NCBI RefSeq assembly: GCF_007995085.1
Contig: NZ_VOQS01000005.1
Span: 1,736,001 to 1,800,000, forward strand
Reading direction: 5' to 3'
Source: Paraburkholderia azotifigens
Lineage (GTDB): Bacteria > Pseudomonadota > Gammaproteobacteria > Burkholderiales > Burkholderiaceae
DNA: 64,000 nucleotides
The notes under the pieces are model-generated. The model saw only the letters and a program-made list of their open reading frames with translations. It was not told where the DNA came from and did not search any database. This document shows, in pieces, positions 25,111-34,225 of the stretch; position 1 is the first letter of the stretch; every line of letters starts with the position of its first letter. The translations under genes and the position numbers were made by a program.

Positions 25111-26241
25111 ATGGCAACTTCCTGGCGCATCTCGGCGCTCGCAGACCGTCACCGGGCCTTGGGCTCCAGTCTCGAGGACTGGAACGGCATGGGCACGGCC
25201 TGGACCTATTCGACGGACCTCGCCGACCATCACGAGGCTATCCGGACGAAAGCCGGATTGATGGACGTATCCGGCCTGAAGAAAGTCCACTACGTGGGTC
25301 CGCACGCCGAAAGCCTGCTCGACTGGGCGACGACGCGCGACATCAGCAAGCTGTATCCCGGCAAGTCGGCTTACGCTGCGATCCTGAACGAGGACGGCAA
25401 GTTCATCGACGACTGCATCGTGTATCGCACGGGGCCCAACGCCTTCATGGTCGTGCATGGCGCGGGCACGGGCTACGAGCGCCTCGTGCGCTCCGCGCAG
25501 GGCCGCCAGGTCGCCGTACTGTTCGACGACGATCTGCACGACCTGTCGCTGCAGGGACCACGCGCGGTGGATTTTCTTGCGGAGCACGTGCCCGGCATCC
25601 GCGATCTGCCTTACTTCCATCACGTGCAAACGCGTCTTTTCGGGCGGCCCGTCATGATCTCGCGCACGGGCTATACGGGTGAACGCGGCTATGAGGTCTT
25701 CTGCAAGGCCGCCGACGCGCCGCTCATCTGGGACACCATACTCGCAAAAGGCGCGGGCTTCGGCATCGTGCCATGCGCATTCCTGGCGCTCGACTGGCTG
25801 CGCGTAGAGAGCTATCTCCTGTTCTACCCGTACGACAACTCGGAGATGTATCCATTCGCGGACGAAAAGGCGGGCGATACGTTGTGGGAGCTGGGCCTCG
25901 ATTTCACCGTGTCGCCCGGCAAGACCGAGTTCTGCGGTGCGCGCGAACATTTCCGGCTCGCGGGGAAAGAGCGCTTCAAGATCTACGGCGTGGACATCGC
26001 CGCGTCCAGAGCGGCCTGCGCCGGCGACACGCTGTGGCGCGACGGAGAACGGGTCGGCGTCATCACCTGCGGCATGTTCTCGCGGCTGACGGGCCGCTCT
26101 CTCGCCATCGCCCGCATGAACGTCGCGCAAGCTCGCGACGGCGTCGCGCTGGAAGTCAAAGGCAGTTTCGATGCGCGAGCAACAGCAGCGGCACTGCCGT
26201 TCGACGACCCGGAAAAGAAAAAGCGCACGGCGACCGGCTAG
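25111..26241 (+). CDS. GcvT-like tetrahydrofolate-dependent aminomethyltransferase family protein
   Basis: Folate-binding GcvT/DmdA-fold protein of 376 residues. Family blocks: HHEAIRTKAGLMDVSGLKKVHYVGP, the middle ILNEDGKFIDDCIVYR, LSLQGPRAVDFL, the SRTGYTGERGYEVFC motif, and the C-terminal ERVGVITCGMFSRLTGRSLAIARM. Free-standing members transfer methyl or methylene groups from N- or S-methyl compounds to tetrahydrofolate. It is paralogous to the GcvT-like gene at 38624 beside trimethylamine dehydrogenase. GGAG precedes the ATG. An APC permease follows, so it probably acts on an imported methylated amine. Not the glycine cleavage T protein: no gcvH or gcvP is nearby and the sequence diverges. 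Confidence 0.78.
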   Translation: MATSWRISALADRHRALGSSLEDWNGMGTAWTYSTDLADHHEAIRTKAGLMDVSGLKKVHYVGPHAESLLDWATTRDISKLYPGKSAYAAILNEDGKFIDDCIVYRTGPNAFMVVHGAGTGYERLVRSAQGRQVAVLFDDDLHDLSLQGPRAVDFLAEHVPGIRDLPYFHHVQTRLFGRPVMISRTGYTGERGYEVFCKAADAPLIWDTILAKGAGFGIVPCAFLALDWLRVESYLLFYPYDNSEMYPFADEKAGDTLWELGLDFTVSPGKTEFCGAREHFRLAGKERFKIYGVDIAASRAACAGDTLWRDGERVGVITCGMFSRLTGRSLAIARMNVAQARDGVALEVKGSFDARATAAALPFDDPEKKKRTATG

Positions 26242-26276
26242 CCATGCCGTCATTCATGGGCGGCACGGGCGGGTCT

Positions 26277-26292
26277 TACCCACCCCGAGGTA
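26277..26292. promoter_or_regulatory. NarL-like 7-2-7 box upstream of APC permease
   Basis: TACCCACCCCGAGGTA: heptamer TACCCAC, two bases, then an inverted TACCTCG heptamer. The arrangement matches the 7-2-7 organisation of NarL-type response regulator sites (TACYNMT-like half-sites). Related elements occur at 38457 and 48760. It lies about 110 bp before the permease start. Confidence 0.5.
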
Positions 26293-26400
26293 TGGTGAGC
26301 CGGCGCTTGCGCGTTGCACCATGAAATCATGCCTCGTTCTTCAATATCGACAGATCACGGCCGCGGCGCGTCGCCGGGCACGTGATCGAGGAGACGTAAA

Positions 26401-28044
26401 TTGAGTGCAACCGAAGAGATTCACCGTCTGGAGGGACTGGCCGACGACGGCGTGCGGTCGACCCTCAAACGCTCGCTGACATGGAAAGACGCATTCTGGG
26501 TGGCGAGCGGTTCGCCCGCCTTCGTGCTCTTCACGTTGGGCGCGATTGCCGCAACGGTCGGCCAGCCCGCCTGGATCATCTGGATCGCGTCCATTTCCAT
26601 TGGCTTTATCCAGTGCTTCACGTATGCCGAAATCTCCGGCCTTTTCCCTCACAAATCGGGCGGCGCGTCGATTTATGGCGCCATTGCGTGGGTCCGGTAT
26701 TCGAAGTTTCTTGCGCCCGTGTCGGTATGGTGCAACTGGTTCGCGTGGTCACCCGTGCTGGCGCTCGGCACGGGCCTCGGCGCAAGCTACATTCTCTCCA
26801 CGCTGTTTCCCGCCGATGCCGCCATCAACACGTGGTCGTTCACACTCCTGAAACTCGACTTCATCAAGAACGGCCTGAGCCTGCGCATCAACTCGACGTT
26901 CATCCTGGGCGCGTCCCTGCTGCTGCTGACATTCTTCGTCCAGCACCACGGCGCCGAGCGTGCCGCGAAGCTGCAGAAGTACATGGGCATCATTGCATTG
27001 ATTCCGCTGAGCATCTTCGCCCTCGAACCCTTGCTCACGGGCTCCGTCCATATGAGCAACTGGTTTCCCCTGCTGCCGCTCGCGCACGACGCCAAAGGCA
27101 ACGTGGTCCCCGGAACATGGAATGCAGCCGGCTGGACGCTGATGATGGGCGGACTCTTCGTCGCGGGATGGTCGACCTTCGGATTCGAAACGGCCGTGTG
27201 CTACACGCGTGAATTCAAGAATCCGAAAACGGATACCTTCAAGGCGATCTTCTACTCAGGCTTGCTGTGCCTCGCGGTGTACATCCTCGTGCCGCTGTCG
27301 TTCCAGGGTGCGATGGGACTCAAAGGGCTGCTCACCCCCGAGATCTACGACGGCACGGGGGTTGCGGCCGCGATGGCGCGGATCATCGGCGGCGGCGCGG
27401 CGATCTTCTATCTGATCGTCGTGATGCTCGTCTTCACCTTGCTGCTGTCGGTGATGACCTCGATGATGGGTTCGTCCCGAACGCTGTATCAGGCGTCCGT
27501 CGACGGCTGGCTGCCGCGCTACCTGTCGCACGTGAACGAGCACGGCGCGCCGACCCGCGCGATGTGGACCGACCTCTGCTTCAACCTGATCCTGCTGATG
27601 ATGTCGGATAACGTCGCGGTGCTCGCGATGTCCAACGTCTGCTATTTCGCGTTCGTGTTCCTGAACCTTCAGGCGGGCTGGATTCACCGGCTCGATCGTC
27701 CGACCTGGGCGCGTCCGTTCAAATGCCCGAACTGGCTGCTGGCGCTCGGCGCGCTGTGCGGCTTCATCGATCTGGCGTGCATCGGCGCAGGCGCGGACAT
27801 CTGGGGACCGGGAACCTTGCGCAACGGACTCGTGGCGATTGCGCTGATCATCCCCGTCTTCATCTACCGGCACTACGTGCAGGACAAAGGCCGCTTCCCC
27901 GACGCCATGCTCGACGACCTGGAACTTCGCCCGGATAACGGCACGACGCGCCGCCGCGCTGCTGGCTGGCTTCCCTATCTGACACTGGTGGCGACCGTGC
28001 TCGTGGTCTGGCTGTCCCATCACTTCGCCGTGTTTCCGGCGTGA
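26401..28044 (+). CDS. APC-family permease, methylamine-locus type 1
   Basis: Large APC transporter of 547 residues with about 12-14 membrane segments. The TM1 region is FWVASGSPAFVLFTLGAIAATVGQPAWIIW. The conserved blocks IQCFTYAEISGLFPHKSGGASIYGAIAWVRY and LAPVSVWCNWFAWSPVLALGTGLGASYIL follow, and the C-terminal part has SSRTLYQASVDGWLPRYLSHVNEHGAPTRAMWTDL. It is closely paralogous to the permease at 34226. The start is TTG with GAGGAG a few bases upstream. It follows the GcvT-like gene by 159 bp, with a NarL-like box between them. Likely imports a methylated amine or quaternary ammonium compound. Confidence 0.8.
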   Translation: MSATEEIHRLEGLADDGVRSTLKRSLTWKDAFWVASGSPAFVLFTLGAIAATVGQPAWIIWIASISIGFIQCFTYAEISGLFPHKSGGASIYGAIAWVRYSKFLAPVSVWCNWFAWSPVLALGTGLGASYILSTLFPADAAINTWSFTLLKLDFIKNGLSLRINSTFILGASLLLLTFFVQHHGAERAAKLQKYMGIIALIPLSIFALEPLLTGSVHMSNWFPLLPLAHDAKGNVVPGTWNAAGWTLMMGGLFVAGWSTFGFETAVCYTREFKNPKTDTFKAIFYSGLLCLAVYILVPLSFQGAMGLKGLLTPEIYDGTGVAAAMARIIGGGAAIFYLIVVMLVFTLLLSVMTSMMGSSRTLYQASVDGWLPRYLSHVNEHGAPTRAMWTDLCFNLILLMMSDNVAVLAMSNVCYFAFVFLNLQAGWIHRLDRPTWARPFKCPNWLLALGALCGFIDLACIGAGADIWGPGTLRNGLVAIALIIPVFIYRHYVQDKGRFPDAMLDDLELRPDNGTTRRRAAGWLPYLTLVATVLVVWLSHHFAVFPA

Positions 28045-28086
28045 CGGATGCCTTCCCACATCACGCCCGCGCAAGGAGGCTCGCAA

Positions 28087-28575
28087 GTGGACAGAACCGC
28101 ATATCTCGCCAGCATCAAGGCGGCCTACGAAGGCGAGCTATATGGCGAGGCCTGGTTCGCCGCCATGGCACGCGAAGCGCAGGCGCCCGACCGTCAGCGC
28201 AAGCTCGCCGCGATGGCGCGGCTCGAAGCGCAGACGGCCATGCGCATGACGCCGCTGGTGAAGCGTCTCGGCATCACGGGCATCGACGAAACGGCGCAGC
28301 GTGCAAAGGGCATCCGGCTCGCGCAGCAGCACATCGGGCAGTCGTGGCCCGTGTTTATCGCGTGGTTCATCGACGAGATCGGCCGGTTCGTGACGCTTTA
28401 CGACGACCTGGCGCGCAGCAGTGCCCCTGAAGACGCGGCGATACTGGCCGAACTCGCCCGCCACGAACGGGCGTTGCTCGAGTTCGCCCGCCTCGAAGCG
28501 CAGGGCATGCCGCATCGCTCGCTCGAGCCGGTGCTTGCGCTGCTCGACACGCGCAGCAGCATCGGCGCGTCCTGA
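28087..28575 (+). CDS. Ferritin-like four-helix protein
   Basis: All-helical protein of 162 residues with carboxylate motifs in ferritin-like positions: YEGELYGEAWFAAMAREAQ, ARLEAQTAMRM, WPVFIAWFIDEIGRFVTLYDDLA and ELARHERALLEFARLEAQGM. The pattern of Glu and a late ExxxH-like pair suggests a rubrerythrin/ferritin-like fold that could carry a diiron site, but no strict ExxH pairs were confirmed. GGAGG lies 7 bp before the GTG at 28087. It follows the APC permease by 42 bp and is probably in the same operon. Role unknown. Confidence 0.55.
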   Translation: MDRTAYLASIKAAYEGELYGEAWFAAMAREAQAPDRQRKLAAMARLEAQTAMRMTPLVKRLGITGIDETAQRAKGIRLAQQHIGQSWPVFIAWFIDEIGRFVTLYDDLARSSAPEDAAILAELARHERALLEFARLEAQGMPHRSLEPVLALLDTRSSIGAS

Positions 28576-28583
28576 AGCGGCGC

Positions 28584-30452
28584 TCAGGCGCCGCTTGCCG
28601 CTTCCCAACCGGATGCCGCCAGCACATGGTCGAGTACGTTCTTCGGATCGCTTTTGCCATGACCGATCGACGCGCAGCCGATGCGCGTCGGCACGCTGAA
28701 CTCATGCCCTTCGATACGAACGGGCGCTTCGAGCAAACCGTGCAGGTTGTCCTGAAGCTCGCCGAGCACGGCGTCCGGATTCGCCGCCGCACGCTGCGCA
28801 AGGCTCTGCGCGTCGTCGCACCACGCGAGCGCATCGGCGCTGAAATCGACGACCATCACCACGAACACATGCGGGTCCAGCAGCGCCGCGCAGTTGAGCT
28901 GCCCCTGCGTCGCTTCGAGGCGCCTGCCGAGGTCGATCATCACCCGGTCGGCGTAGTCCTGTCCGAAGCGCGCCGCGACGTGCTCGAGTTCGCCGACGTT
29001 GATTGCGAAGATCGCGCACGGCAGCGCCGTCCGCGCCGAGATGGCCGCCGAAAACTCCATCCGGTCGATAAACATCGACGCACTCGCAAGTCCCGTCGAA
29101 TGTTCGAACGTCAGCCGCCGGCGGGCGTTTTCTTCAACCATCTGCCTGCGCGCCACTTCCACGATGAAGCCTTCGAGGCCCATCAACTCGTCGCGCGCCG
29201 AATAGACACCGCAGCCCTGATCCCATACCCACTTGGTCTGCCCCGAGCGGTCCACGATCCGATAGGTCAGTTCGTAGGGCTCGCGCGCGACCACCCGCGC
29301 CTGGACCTCGTTCCAGACGAACTCACGATCGTCGGGATGGATCAGCGAACGGAACGCGAGCCGGCTTTCGTCGATCAGTTCGAACGCCTCGTAGCCCGTC
29401 AGATCGAAGCATCCTTCGCTGACGAATTCCATCGACCAGTCGCGGTTGTTCTGCCCTCGATAGATCATCGCCCGCAGGTTGGACAACAGCGTGCGCAGAC
29501 TGCGCCGGCTTGCGCGCAGCGCTTCCTCGTTGCGGCGGCGATTGGAGATGTCCGTCGCGAGACCGACCGCGCCGTCCAGCACACCCTCGTCGTCCGTCAC
29601 GGCGTGAATGCGCAATTCGACGTGAGCCGTCGTGTTGTCGGCACGGATGAGACGGGCTTCCGTCACCAGTTCGCTCAGGTGCCCGTCGAGCAGCGCCTTC
29701 ACGCGCGCATTCAGCGTCTCGGCGTCTTCGGGGTGAAAGAACGAAGTAAACGGCTTGAGTTCGGCGTCGCTGCCGACCGCGCGCATGAGGCTGCGCCATG
29801 CAGGATTCGAAAAGATCAGACGTAACTCGCGGTCGACGCGAAACAGCGCCTGCGGCAATTGCAGCACGGCGTCCTTGCAGTGCTGCAGCAGTTGAAGCTC
29901 GCTGCGCTGCGCGTCGACGCTCGTATGAGGCGCGGGAAATTGCAGCAGCGTCATGCGCGAGCCGCGCGCGCGCAACGCGGTGACGGGGTGCAGGCGAAAG
30001 CTGCCGTCGCCATAGGCAATGCGCAGCGACCCCGAGGTGCGCTCCTCGCCGTCGCGCGATTGCGTGAGCAACGCAGTCAGATCGAGCAACGATTGCGGAT
30101 GCACGAGATTGCTGAACGGCATTCCGACGATCTCATCGGCGTAGGACTCCCAACGCGCGTGCTTGAGAAACGCGCTATTGACGAACACCAGCGCATCGTT
30201 ATCGAGCAACACGGCGGGCGTGGAAAGATTGGCGGCGAACGCGCCCAGTTCCGGCGACTCGGCCGCGCGAACGATGCGTGGCGCCGTGCGGCGCGCGCCG
30301 TATGCCATGCTGAGCAGAAACGTCGCAAGGCACCCTGCCAGCCCGATCGAGACATACAATAGATCATTGTTGTCAGGGCTGTATCCGAGTCTGGGAATCA
30401 CCAGTGCAGCTACCGCAGCCAGCAACACCGTGGCGAACAGATAAACCGACAT
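28584..30452 (-). CDS. Membrane PAS protein with degenerate GGDEF domain
   Basis: Sensor protein of 622 residues. Two N-terminal TM segments (about 3-18 and 31-50) are followed by three PAS-like domains (about 65-175, 190-310, 320-435). The C-terminal region (about 440-620) has the shape of a GGDEF domain: LTFEHSTGLASASMFIDRMEF in place of DxLTGLxNR, then CAIFAINVGELEHVAARFGQDYADRVMIDLGRRLEA. The signature GG(D/E)EF itself is replaced by LLDPHVFVV. Cyclic-di-GMP synthesis is therefore not expected; a sensory or binding role is more likely. It is divergent from the sensor kinase at 30519 with only 66 bp between the starts. Confidence 0.78.
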   Translation of the reverse strand: MSVYLFATVLLAAVAALVIPRLGYSPDNNDLLYVSIGLAGCLATFLLSMAYGARRTAPRIVRAAESPELGAFAANLSTPAVLLDNDALVFVNSAFLKHARWESYADEIVGMPFSNLVHPQSLLDLTALLTQSRDGEERTSGSLRIAYGDGSFRLHPVTALRARGSRMTLLQFPAPHTSVDAQRSELQLLQHCKDAVLQLPQALFRVDRELRLIFSNPAWRSLMRAVGSDAELKPFTSFFHPEDAETLNARVKALLDGHLSELVTEARLIRADNTTAHVELRIHAVTDDEGVLDGAVGLATDISNRRRNEEALRASRRSLRTLLSNLRAMIYRGQNNRDWSMEFVSEGCFDLTGYEAFELIDESRLAFRSLIHPDDREFVWNEVQARVVAREPYELTYRIVDRSGQTKWVWDQGCGVYSARDELMGLEGFIVEVARRQMVEENARRRLTFEHSTGLASASMFIDRMEFSAAISARTALPCAIFAINVGELEHVAARFGQDYADRVMIDLGRRLEATQGQLNCAALLDPHVFVVMVVDFSADALAWCDDAQSLAQRAAANPDAVLGELQDNLHGLLEAPVRIEGHEFSVPTRIGCASIGHGKSDPKNVLDHVLAASGWEAASGA

Positions 30453-30518
30453 GACGTTCTCGCTTCAAAAAACAGGATCACAGATCGCCAACGCCGCGCG
30501 AACTCACACGCCCCGCTC

Positions 30519-32336
30519 ATGAACATCGACCAGTCTGCGCGCATTCATCGCTATCCGCTGTACGCGAAAGTCTGTTTGCTGCTTGCCTGTCTCGTCGCAC
30601 TGATCACCGTGCTTTATCTCGGCGCGTTCATGCAGACAAGCGGAAGCGAAGGCTTCCGGCAGACTCAGTTTTCCCTCGACGAAGCCATGCGGCTGGAGCG
30701 CAAGGCGGCGAGCGCGCAACAGGATTCGCCCGACACCGCGCGTGCCTTGAGGGAACTGGCCGACTCGCTTGTTCGCAACGATACGCTACTGACGGACTGG
30801 AGGCAACGCGGTGCGCCGACGCCCGAAATCGGCAACGCGCTGGCGGCCGTGCGCGCGCCTGCTGCGCCGGAGCATGCGGGCAAACCGGATGCGAAGCTCG
30901 CCGCGCTCGACGCGTTGCGCTCGCAGGTCGCTTACCAGCGCGACGTGCACGCCGCAGTGCTCGGCCTGTTGCAAGCGTGCACCGTGTGTCTGCTGATCTT
31001 CGGCATCGTGTCGCTCGCATGGGGCGCGCGGCGCACACTCGTCGCGCGGCCGCGCGCGGCACTGCAGGCGCTCGTCGAGACGGGGCTGAGCGTGCCGCAA
31101 GGCCGCGACGAAATCGATCGCCTGCTGAAGATCCAGGCCCAGCTTGCCGTGCAGCTGCGCACGGAGCAGGACGAGTCGGCGCGGCTGAAGCGCATCGTCG
31201 AAGACTATATTGCCTTCGCCGACCAGTCGCTCGAACTGCTGCATCACATCTGCGCACAGCTCGCTGAAGAAGAGCCGTCCGGCCGCACGCTCGAAGCGCT
31301 GCTGCAACGCCTCGTCGGCGTGCTGCGCGCGCGGCGTATCGCGCTGGTGGTCACGGAATCGACGGCGCAGCTGCTCGACATCGACCCCGTCGTTTCGCCC
31401 AATGGCGACGTGCCGTCCATCGTGCGCGCCCGCGTGACGAACGAGCTGATGACGCTTGCCGGCACGCATACGTTCGCGCCGCTCGACGACGGCCAGGCGC
31501 CGCCGCCCGTGCTGGCCGCTCCCGTGCGCGTGCCGCTCGCGAGCTACGGCGTGCTGATCGCGGAAGGCGAACCGGATTCGCGCTTCGAGCTGCGCCACCT
31601 GTATCTGATGGAGACCATCGCGAGCGTGCTGGCGCATGCAATCTCCAACCTGAGCCGCGACGTGCGCGACCGGCGCATGGCGCTGTTCGAAGAGCGCAAT
31701 GCCATCGCGCGCGAGCTGCACGACTCGCTCGCGCAATCGCTGTCGTACATGAAGATCCAGCTGGCCCGCCTGCAAGCCGTGCTGCCGCCCGAACTCTCGC
31801 AGACGGACATCGCCGAAATTGCGCAGGGCATTCGCGAAGGAATCGACAGCGCGTACCGGCAGCTGCGCGAACTTCTCACCACGTTCCGTTCGCCGATGCA
31901 CGCACATGGCCTCGCGTCCACGCTCGAAGAACTCGCCGAAGAATTCGGCTCGCGCAGCGAAGTGCAGATTACGATCGATAACCGGGTGCCGCGCATGCGT
32001 CTGTCCGTCAACGAAGAAATGCACGTTGCGCAGATCGTGCGCGAGGCGCTGACCAACGTTCTCCGCCACGCGCGAGCGACGACGGCCCAGGTGCAACTGA
32101 TGTCGGACGGCCACACGATGACCGTCTCGATCGACGACGACGGCCGCGGCATCAATCGCACCGAAGGCGACGAGCATCACTACGGTCTTTCGATCATGCG
32201 CGAGCGTGCCCGCAGCCTCGGCGGACGGCTCGAAGTGAAACCGGCCGAACGTGGCTCGCGCGTCATCCTGACCTTCGTTCCCGCCGCGCTCGCCGCGTAC
32301 AAGGCGCGCGCCACCAGCGGGGCAGGCGTTCGCTAG
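30519..32336 (+). CDS. NarX/NarQ-type sensor histidine kinase
   Basis: Membrane sensor kinase of 605 residues. TM1 is at about 16-36 and TM2 at about 147-168, with a periplasmic domain of about 110 residues between them. A coiled linker and a GAF-like region (about 240-375) follow. The HisKA_3 dimerisation helix is RNAIARELHDSLAQSLSYMKIQLARL with phosphoacceptor His401, and the ATPase domain contains REALTNVLRHARAT and IDDDGRGI. These kinases pair with LuxR/NarL-type response regulators. None is adjacent; the only one in the window is at 48008, beyond the methylamine genes. Its position beside amine uptake and oxidation genes suggests that it senses methylated amines or C1 status. Confidence 0.85.
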   Translation: MNIDQSARIHRYPLYAKVCLLLACLVALITVLYLGAFMQTSGSEGFRQTQFSLDEAMRLERKAASAQQDSPDTARALRELADSLVRNDTLLTDWRQRGAPTPEIGNALAAVRAPAAPEHAGKPDAKLAALDALRSQVAYQRDVHAAVLGLLQACTVCLLIFGIVSLAWGARRTLVARPRAALQALVETGLSVPQGRDEIDRLLKIQAQLAVQLRTEQDESARLKRIVEDYIAFADQSLELLHHICAQLAEEEPSGRTLEALLQRLVGVLRARRIALVVTESTAQLLDIDPVVSPNGDVPSIVRARVTNELMTLAGTHTFAPLDDGQAPPPVLAAPVRVPLASYGVLIAEGEPDSRFELRHLYLMETIASVLAHAISNLSRDVRDRRMALFEERNAIARELHDSLAQSLSYMKIQLARLQAVLPPELSQTDIAEIAQGIREGIDSAYRQLRELLTTFRSPMHAHGLASTLEELAEEFGSRSEVQITIDNRVPRMRLSVNEEMHVAQIVREALTNVLRHARATTAQVQLMSDGHTMTVSIDDDGRGINRTEGDEHHYGLSIMRERARSLGGRLEVKPAERGSRVILTFVPAALAAYKARATSGAGVR

Positions 32337-33469
32337 AACTTGTGCGACATCGCCAGCCGCGCCACGACCTGGTTACCCGACGACGACAGCCCGCTCGATC
32401 CGACGATATGCGCGGCATCGAGATCGGTTCCCGTGTTCGCATTGGTGTGCTGCCAGGCGCCCTGCACGTAGACCGAGGTCCGCTTGCTGAGGCTGTAGTT
32501 CAGCATCAGCGCGACCTGATGCCAGTTCGGACTGTCGCTTCCCGCGGTGGATTCGAGCTTTCCGTGCGTGAACGTGTAAGCGCCGATCAGCGAAAGATCC
32601 GGCATGAAGTAGTACTGTCCGTTGATCTCGACGTTGTCGAATTTCCACGATGTCCACGTTTGCGTTCCGATATCCGGCGCGTAGCCGTTCCCCGTAGGCG
32701 ACCTGACGTCGACGTGCGAATACGCGAGAGAAACGTTGGCGCTATCTGAAAACGTCCATTTCACGCCCGCGTCGATGTTCTGCTGCCTCGTCGCGACGAA
32801 CACGGAGTCCGAGGTCACCGCGCCGACCGTTCCGCTGCCCGCGCCGTTCAGATGCAGGTACGCGAGCGCGACGGACAACGGCCCCGTGCTGTACGTCACG
32901 CCTGCGCTATAGGCGCGGTTCGACGAAAAGTTCGTCGCGTTGCTGAAGCCGTACACGCCTTCCAGCTGGAAGCCAGCCAGTGTCGGCGACACATACTTCA
33001 CCGAGTTGTTGAGCCGGAAGTCGAAATCCGCGTTGTCGTTATCGAACGGATGCGCGGCGAGATCGCCGATCGAGCTGCCTGCGGCGGTGAACGGACTCCA
33101 CATGTCGATCGTTGCGTCGTATTGGCGTCCGAACGTGAGCGTGCCCGCCGGTGCGGACGACAGCCCGACAAAGGCTTGCCGCCCGAACAGCCGGCCGCCT
33201 TCGTTGAGCTGGCCGGTGTTCACGTTGACGCCGTTTTCGAGCGTGAAGATCGCGCTCAGTCCGCCGCCGAGATCTTCCGTTCCTTTGAGGCCAAAACTCG
33301 TTTCGGCCGTATCGCCGCTCACCATCGCAAAGGCATGGTGGCCACCGGCGTTGCTGGTGTAGTTCAAGCCGTCGTCGAGCACGCCGTAGAGCGTGACGGA
33401 GCTTTGCGCATAGCTGGTTCCACACAGGCACAAGGCCATCAGCGCGGCATAGCGAGGGATATCGTTCAT
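32333..33469 (-). CDS. Gram-negative trimeric porin
   Basis: Outer-membrane porin of 378 residues of the Burkholderia general porin family. It has a short signal peptide (YAALMALCLCGTSYAQ), then SSVTLYGVLDDGLNYTSN, FGLKGTEDLGGGLSAIFTLENG, GRQAFVGLSSAPAGTLTFGRQYDA, and a C-terminal VVARLAMSHKF ending in Phe. It is convergent with and just overlaps the end of the sensor kinase gene (4 bp). The next gene upstream on the same strand is dmmA. It may serve as the outer-membrane entry for methylated amines, but the porin family is not selective enough to prove this. Confidence 0.85.
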   Translation of the reverse strand: MNDIPRYAALMALCLCGTSYAQSSVTLYGVLDDGLNYTSNAGGHHAFAMVSGDTAETSFGLKGTEDLGGGLSAIFTLENGVNVNTGQLNEGGRLFGRQAFVGLSSAPAGTLTFGRQYDATIDMWSPFTAAGSSIGDLAAHPFDNDNADFDFRLNNSVKYVSPTLAGFQLEGVYGFSNATNFSSNRAYSAGVTYSTGPLSVALAYLHLNGAGSGTVGAVTSDSVFVATRQQNIDAGVKWTFSDSANVSLAYSHVDVRSPTGNGYAPDIGTQTWTSWKFDNVEINGQYYFMPDLSLIGAYTFTHGKLESTAGSDSPNWHQVALMLNYSLSKRTSVYVQGAWQHTNANTGTDLDAAHIVGSSGLSSSGNQVVARLAMSHKF

Positions 33470-33604
33470 CGAAGTCTCGTGGTGTTTGCTGGCAGTGATG
33501 TGACGGGACATCGCACAGACCGTCGCGATGCGCGCGTACTCACCGCGCTGCGGGAGCAGCGCGATGAGCGTCTCGATCAGACTCGTGGGAAGAGCGGCAG
33601 CGGA

Positions 33605-34213
33605 CTACAGATAGGGCTGGGAAATGGCGGGCAGTTCGCCGGCTACTTCGGCATCCGCCTGCACGCCCATGAACGCGGCGAGGCGCCGCGAAAAATGATC
33701 GCGCACGAAGAGTTGCAGTCCGCATCCATTACACGTCACGACGTTCCGTGTCACGGCTTCGTTGAACGCGTGACAGTGAATGCAGTAGACGCGGCGCTGC
33801 AGCGTGCCGCTGCGCTGCAACTGGACGGCTTCCGCCGCCAGCGCGTGGTGCTCCGCGATGCGCCGGATCGACCAGATAAACGGCTCGCTGCCGAGCACAT
33901 AGATGCGCAGGCCGATGGTCGCAACGGTGGGATCGCGCAGCGCTTCGTCGAGTGCCGCAAACAGCGCGGCGTCATCGGCGAACGTGCGCTCTCCCGCCTC
34001 GTGGAATGTGACGCCCGCGGCATGCCGCGTGGGATCCTGCACTTCCCACACTTCCATCGGCGAGAGCCCGGCGAGCGCAAGGCTTGCGCGGACGCAATCC
34101 TCGGCGCTCGCGCCGTTCGTGATGAACAAGTGACGCGTGCCGTGCAGATCGGGTGCCAGCCGCACGTATTCGGGCCGGCTCTTGTTGGTCGACATCATGG
34201 TCGTGTCATCCAT
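33605..34213 (-). CDS. dmmA: Dimethylamine monooxygenase subunit DmmA-like
   Basis: Protein of 202 residues. The N-terminal part has RHLFITNGASAEDCVRASLALAG, and the C-terminal region carries a cysteine-rich module (VYCIHCHAFNEAVTRNVVTCNGCGLQLFVRDHFSRRLAAFMGVQ; two CxxC pairs) characteristic of the DmmA-like family. It would be a small accessory subunit of the dimethylamine monooxygenase that demethylates dimethylamine to methylamine and formaldehyde. It lies 12 bp after an APC permease that separates it from the DUF3445 and reductase subunit genes upstream. All four genes are on the minus strand and are likely one operon. Confidence 0.75.
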   Translation of the reverse strand: MDDTTMMSTNKSRPEYVRLAPDLHGTRHLFITNGASAEDCVRASLALAGLSPMEVWEVQDPTRHAAGVTFHEAGERTFADDAALFAALDEALRDPTVATIGLRIYVLGSEPFIWSIRRIAEHHALAAEAVQLQRSGTLQRRVYCIHCHAFNEAVTRNVVTCNGCGLQLFVRDHFSRRLAAFMGVQADAEVAGELPAISQPYL

Positions 34214-34225
34214 TCGAGTCGAGGT

